A stretch of DNA of 64,000 nt from the NCBI RefSeq assembly GCF_003933745.1, contig NZ_RSEB01000001.1:1106649-1170648 (forward strand), written 5' to 3'. Source of the stretch: Glycomyces terrestris (GTDB taxonomy: Bacteria; Actinomycetota; Actinomycetes; Mycobacteriales; Micromonosporaceae). A program made the position numbers and the translations under genes. Under the pieces are notes generated by a model. That model was not told the origin of the DNA. It searched no databases and saw nothing but the letters and a program-made list of their open reading frames with translations. Position 1 is the stretch's first letter; every line of letters starts with the position of its first letter. Positions 60,799 through 64,000 of this stretch are shown here, piece after piece.

Positions 60799-63270
60799 AT
60801 GACCGACTGGACCGTCCCCGCCGACAGGCCCGAGTACGACGACGCCGTCGAGGCGGCGCTCGCCAAGCTCGACCTCGACACCAAGGCCGACCTGCTGGCC
60901 GGCCTCGACATGTGGCGGACCGTCGCCGCGCCCGAGGCGGGCCTGCGGTCGATGACCGTCTCCGACGGCCCCATCGGCGTGCGCGGGCGCTTCTGGACCG
61001 CCGCCGACCCGTCGCTGGCCCTGCCGAGCCCGACCGCGCAGGCGGCCTCGTGGGACCCGGCCCTGGTGCGCCGCATCGGGAACCTGCTGGCGGCCGAGGC
61101 CCGCCGCAAGGACGTCGACGTGCTCCTGGCCCCGACGATCAACCTGCACCGCTCCCCGCTCGGCGGGCGCCACTTCGAGGCGTTCAGCGAGGACCCGTAC
61201 CTGACCGGGCGCATCGCCGAGGCGTACGTCGCGGGAGTCCAGGAGCAGGGCGTCGGCACCACCATGAAGCACTACGTCGCCAACGACGCCGAGACCGACC
61301 GGTTCACCGTCGACAACGTCATCGGCGAGCGGACCCTCCGCGAGCTGTACCTGCGCCCCTTCGAGATGGTGGCCGCGGCCGTCAACCCGTGGGGCGTCAT
61401 GACCGCGTACAACTCCGTCAACGGCACCACCATGACCGCGCACCGGGAGCTCATGGAGGTCCTGCGCGGCGAGTTCGGCTTCGACGGGTTCAACGTCTCC
61501 GACTGGGGCGCCGCCCGCCACACCGTCGAGGCCGCCGAGGCCGGCCTCGACCTCGCGATGCCCGGGCCGTTCACCGTGTTCGGCAGGCACCTCGCCGACG
61601 CCGTGCGCGAGGGGCGCACCACCGAGGCCGCCGTGGACGCGAACGTCCGCCGCATCCTCAAGCTCGCCGCCCGCGTCGGCGCCCTCGACGGCGTCGAGGC
61701 CGCCGTCGCCGGCCGCGCCGCCGCGATCGCGGACCCCGACGCGCTCCTGCGCGAGATCGCGCGCCGCTCCTTCGTCCTCGCCAAGAACGACGCCCCCGCC
61801 GGCGGCGGCGCCGCCGTCCTGCCGCTCGACCCGGACGCGACCGGGACCGTCGCGCTCATCGGCCCGGCCGCCCGCGACGCCCGCGTCCTCGGCGGCGGCT
61901 CCGCGACGGTCTTCCCGCCGCACGTGGTCTCCCCGCTCGACGGCCTCACCGCCCGGCTCGGCGACCGCGTCGTCTACGCCCAGGGCGTCGACCTGTTCGA
62001 GCAGATCGAGGCCGCCGGCCGCGGCTTCGAGCTCACCGTGCGGCCCGTCGCGAAGGACGGCACCGAGCTGCCGGCCGAGCCGCTCGCGAACGGCGACGTC
62101 AAGTGGATGGGGTACGTGCCCGGCATGACCCCCGACGAGTTCGGCCACGCCGTCCTCGAAGGCCGATACACCGCGACCAAGGCCGGCGAGCACGTCTTCG
62201 GCACCCGCGGCTACGGGCACCACCGGCTCGTCATCGACGGCGAGGTCGTCTTCGACGACGACCACCAGTACGCCGGCGACGACCCCTTCGAGGCGTTCTT
62301 CGGCCCCGGCGTCGAGCGGACCCGGATCCGGCTCGACGCGGGCCAGGTGCTCCAGATCCGGCTCGAGTTCGCGCCGTTCGACTTCCCGCCCGGCTTCCCG
62401 CCCTCGGTCCTGTTCGGGCTCATGCACACCGAGCCGCGGCCCGACGAGCAGGCCCTGATCGAGGAGGCCGTCGCCGCCGCGCGCGCCGCCGACACGGCCG
62501 TCGTCGTCGTCTCCACCACCGCGCTCACCGAGTCCGAGGGCTTCGACCGCCGCGACCTGCGCCTGCCCGGACGCCAGGACGAACTCGTCGCGGCCGTCGC
62601 CGCCGCCAACCCGAACACGGTCGTCGTCGTCAACACCGGCTCCCCGGTCGAGATGCCGTGGGCCGGCGCCGTCGCCGGCATCCTCCTGACCTGGTTCCCC
62701 GGCCAGGAGGGCGGCAACGCCCTCGCCGAGGTCCTCCTCGGCGCCGAACCCGGCGGGCGCCTGACGACCACCTGGCCGAAGACCCTCGCCGACGCCCCCG
62801 TCACGCAGGTCGTCCCCGACGAGGCCGGGCGGCTCCACTACGACGAGGGCGTCTTCATCGGCTACCGCGCCTGGCAGCGCCGCGGCACCGTCGAACCGGC
62901 CTTCTGGTTCGGCCACGGCCTGTCCTACACCGAGTGGGCCTACGAGTCCCTCGAGGTCGCCGGCCGCGAGGCCCGCGTCAGGGTCCGGAACACCGGCGCG
63001 GTCACCGGCCGCGACGTGGTCCAGCTGTACCTGTCCCCCGACCCCGCCGCCGACGTCCCGGGCGGCATCGAGCCGGTCCGCCTGGCCGGCTTCGCGGCCG
63101 TCGAGGCGGGCCCCGGCGAGGAGGTCGAGGTGGTCCTCGCGGTCGACGACCGCGCGTTCCAGTACTGGAACGAGGAGGACCGCGCCTGGCGGACCGTCCC
63201 GGGCGCCTGGACGGCGAAGGCCGGCCGGAACGTGAACGACCTCCCGCTCACCGCGGCGATCGAAGCCTGA
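60799..63270 (+). CDS. GH3 beta-glucosidase with PA14 domain
   Basis: An 823-aa family 3 glycoside hydrolase. The (beta/alpha)8 domain carries the substrate-binding KHY region (TTMKHYVANDAE) and catalytic nucleophile D235 in GFNVSDWGA; a PA14 domain is inserted (about residues 405-520), then the alpha/beta sandwich with the acid/base region and a C-terminal FnIII-like domain. There is no signal peptide, so it acts in the cytoplasm on glycosides brought in by the MFS. AAAGGAAGG is a good Shine-Dalgarno. Confidence 0.93.
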   Translation: MTDWTVPADRPEYDDAVEAALAKLDLDTKADLLAGLDMWRTVAAPEAGLRSMTVSDGPIGVRGRFWTAADPSLALPSPTAQAASWDPALVRRIGNLLAAEARRKDVDVLLAPTINLHRSPLGGRHFEAFSEDPYLTGRIAEAYVAGVQEQGVGTTMKHYVANDAETDRFTVDNVIGERTLRELYLRPFEMVAAAVNPWGVMTAYNSVNGTTMTAHRELMEVLRGEFGFDGFNVSDWGAARHTVEAAEAGLDLAMPGPFTVFGRHLADAVREGRTTEAAVDANVRRILKLAARVGALDGVEAAVAGRAAAIADPDALLREIARRSFVLAKNDAPAGGGAAVLPLDPDATGTVALIGPAARDARVLGGGSATVFPPHVVSPLDGLTARLGDRVVYAQGVDLFEQIEAAGRGFELTVRPVAKDGTELPAEPLANGDVKWMGYVPGMTPDEFGHAVLEGRYTATKAGEHVFGTRGYGHHRLVIDGEVVFDDDHQYAGDDPFEAFFGPGVERTRIRLDAGQVLQIRLEFAPFDFPPGFPPSVLFGLMHTEPRPDEQALIEEAVAAARAADTAVVVVSTTALTESEGFDRRDLRLPGRQDELVAAVAAANPNTVVVVNTGSPVEMPWAGAVAGILLTWFPGQEGGNALAEVLLGAEPGGRLTTTWPKTLADAPVTQVVPDEAGRLHYDEGVFIGYRAWQRRGTVEPAFWFGHGLSYTEWAYESLEVAGREARVRVRNTGAVTGRDVVQLYLSPDPAADVPGGIEPVRLAGFAAVEAGPGEEVEVVLAVDDRAFQYWNEEDRAWRTVPGAWTAKAGRNVNDLPLTAAIEA

Positions 63271-63284
63271 TCCGAGGGAGCGCG

Positions 63285-63316
63285 CGAGGGCCGGGATCTG
63301 GGGATCCCGGCCCTCG
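63285..63316. terminator. Bidirectional hairpin terminator
   Basis: A perfect 14-bp stem with a TGGG loop between the GH3 gene and the convergent YtxH-like gene. Confidence 0.7.
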
Positions 63317-63340
63317 CCGCATGTCGCTCGTTCAAGGAAT

Positions 63341-63673
63341 TCAGAAGCCGGGCGCGTCCTCCCGGATGGCGCGGTCGCTGCGCGCCGGGGTGGTCACCCC
63401 GGCGGAGTCCCAGGGCTCGGCCTTCGGGGGCTCGTCGGCACTGGTCGTGAAGTTCTCGATGATCTCGCCGAACTTCGTGTCCTTGATCTTGTCCTGCGCC
63501 GCGTTGACCGCCTTGCCCGCCTGCGTGCGGACCGACGTCGCCACCTGCTGCACCTTGTCATTGCCGGTCACCCGGCGCGTGTAGTCCATGATCTGGTCGT
63601 ACCGCTCCCGGCCGGCCTTCGCCCCCAGGACGTACCCGACCGCGAACCCGGCTACGAGATACCACTTCCGCAT
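63341..63673 (-). CDS. YtxH-like small membrane-anchored protein
   Basis: A 110-aa protein: an N-terminal hydrophobic helix (FAVGYVLGAKAGRERYDQI, the motif typical of YtxH/DUF-type proteins) and a long amphipathic Lys/Gln/Asp helix that could be a coiled coil or membrane-surface helix. The ATG has GAGGCAAAC-like upstream sequence. Function unknown; homologs are widespread in actinobacteria and sometimes linked to stress responses. Confidence 0.7.
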   Translation of the reverse strand: MRKWYLVAGFAVGYVLGAKAGRERYDQIMDYTRRVTGNDKVQQVATSVRTQAGKAVNAAQDKIKDTKFGEIIENFTTSADEPPKAEPWDSAGVTTPARSDRAIREDAPGF

Positions 63674-63876
63674 GTTTGCCTCCCCCGGCCGACCCTCGGG
63701 CCGGACGCTGCCTCGTCTTCGTGTGCTCTGGAGTTCACTGTGCGTGCGCACACAGCGGCCATTCTGCCGCATCCGTGGATGCCCCGCCCGCCCAAGCGCA
63801 AAACGCGCCGCCCGAATCCCCCGCCCGGGGACCCGCGCCACACCTACCCCGGTGGCACCCGCCTTCGCCGCTCCTG

Positions 63877-63882
63877 TACTCT
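63877..63882 (+). promoter_or_regulatory. Possible -10 hexamer of tRNA-Asn
   Basis: TACTCT lies 32 nt before the mature tRNA 5' end, with a weak TGGCAC 18 nt upstream as -35. Confidence 0.3.
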
Positions 63883-63913
63883 CGTATCCGGTTCACCGCA
63901 AGGTAGGACCCCT

Positions 63914-63986
63914 TCCCCAATAGCTCAATTGGCAGAGCAGCCGACTGTTAATCGGCAGGTTCTTGGTTCGAGTCCAAGTTGGGGAG
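63914..63986 (+). tRNA. tRNA-Asn (GUU)
   Basis: A full cloverleaf: acceptor TCCCCAA/TTGGGGA, D-arm, anticodon loop with GTT in CTGTTAA, and T-arm with TTCGAGT. Discriminator G86 is followed by an encoded CCA at 63987-63989, unlike the CAU tRNA in this window. Confidence 0.97.
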
Positions 63987-64000
63987 CCAAACACCAAGGT

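Noticed and set aside
1..64000. Prophage, insertion sequence, integron or CRISPR array
   Set aside because: No transposase, integrase, terminal repeats or regularly spaced repeats were seen; both tRNA genes lack flanking integrase or att duplications inside the window.

Overview
The window is a very GC-rich bacterial chromosome segment with strong third-position GC bias. It contains a mycothiol-dependent maleylpyruvate isomerase-family enzyme, an LppM-like lipoprotein, a large SARP/AfsR regulator and a T7SS-type (WXG/YxxxD) operon. Many genes have a -10 hexamer 6-7 nt before the start codon (leaderless mRNAs). Together these point to a filamentous actinomycete; the genus cannot be fixed from sequence alone.

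Left part (1-20,525) is a conserved housekeeping block: pgsA-rimO, ftsK, rnj-dapA, thyX, dapB-M16 protease-pnp, rpsO and ribF. This is close to the order known between recA/cinA and nusA/truB in actinobacteria, so cinA-recA is expected just left of position 1. It covers phospholipid synthesis, ribosome modification, chromosome segregation, RNA processing and decay, lysine/DAP synthesis, dTMP and flavins. Small envelope or unknown genes are inserted: two lipoproteins, an RHH regulator with a DUF4097 beta-repeat protein, a DUF2752 protein and a membrane protein with a Ser/Pro/Glu tail.

Middle part (20,585-43,772) is accessory metabolism and regulation. It holds a secreted PLD-like protein with altered HKD motifs, a carbohydrate ABC importer (binding protein and two permeases, no ATPase) divergent from a GH1 beta-glucosidase across two LacI/CebR-like operators, and a ThiE-like protein. 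It continues with a mycothiol-dependent enzyme, a YibE/F protein, a LysR-aminotransferase pair, pterin dehydratase, carbonic anhydrase, HxlR and DUF1445 genes. It ends with a 1206-aa SARP regulator preceded by heptamer repeats 11 bp apart, a quinone oxidoreductase, an MFS exporter, an MmyB-type regulator and an SDR.

Right part: 43,841-46,945 is a four-gene translationally coupled operon (WXG/YxxxD protein, membrane protein with duplicated beta motif, two YbaB-like proteins), the best candidate for a poorly described system. A CAU tRNA follows. Next is a complete branched-chain amino-acid type ABC importer whose LivH permease carries an extra secreted beta domain and whose binding protein gene is convergent with the operon. 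Then come a membrane protein, a PfkB kinase, another membrane protein, a glutaminyl cyclase, an RlmA/TlrB-type 23S methyltransferase with a TetR regulator, and a divergent MFS importer plus GH3 beta-glucosidase behind a perfect inverted repeat. A YtxH-like protein and tRNA-Asn(GUU) end the window. Strong GC-rich hairpins close most convergent gene pairs. No mobile element, CRISPR array or rRNA was seen.
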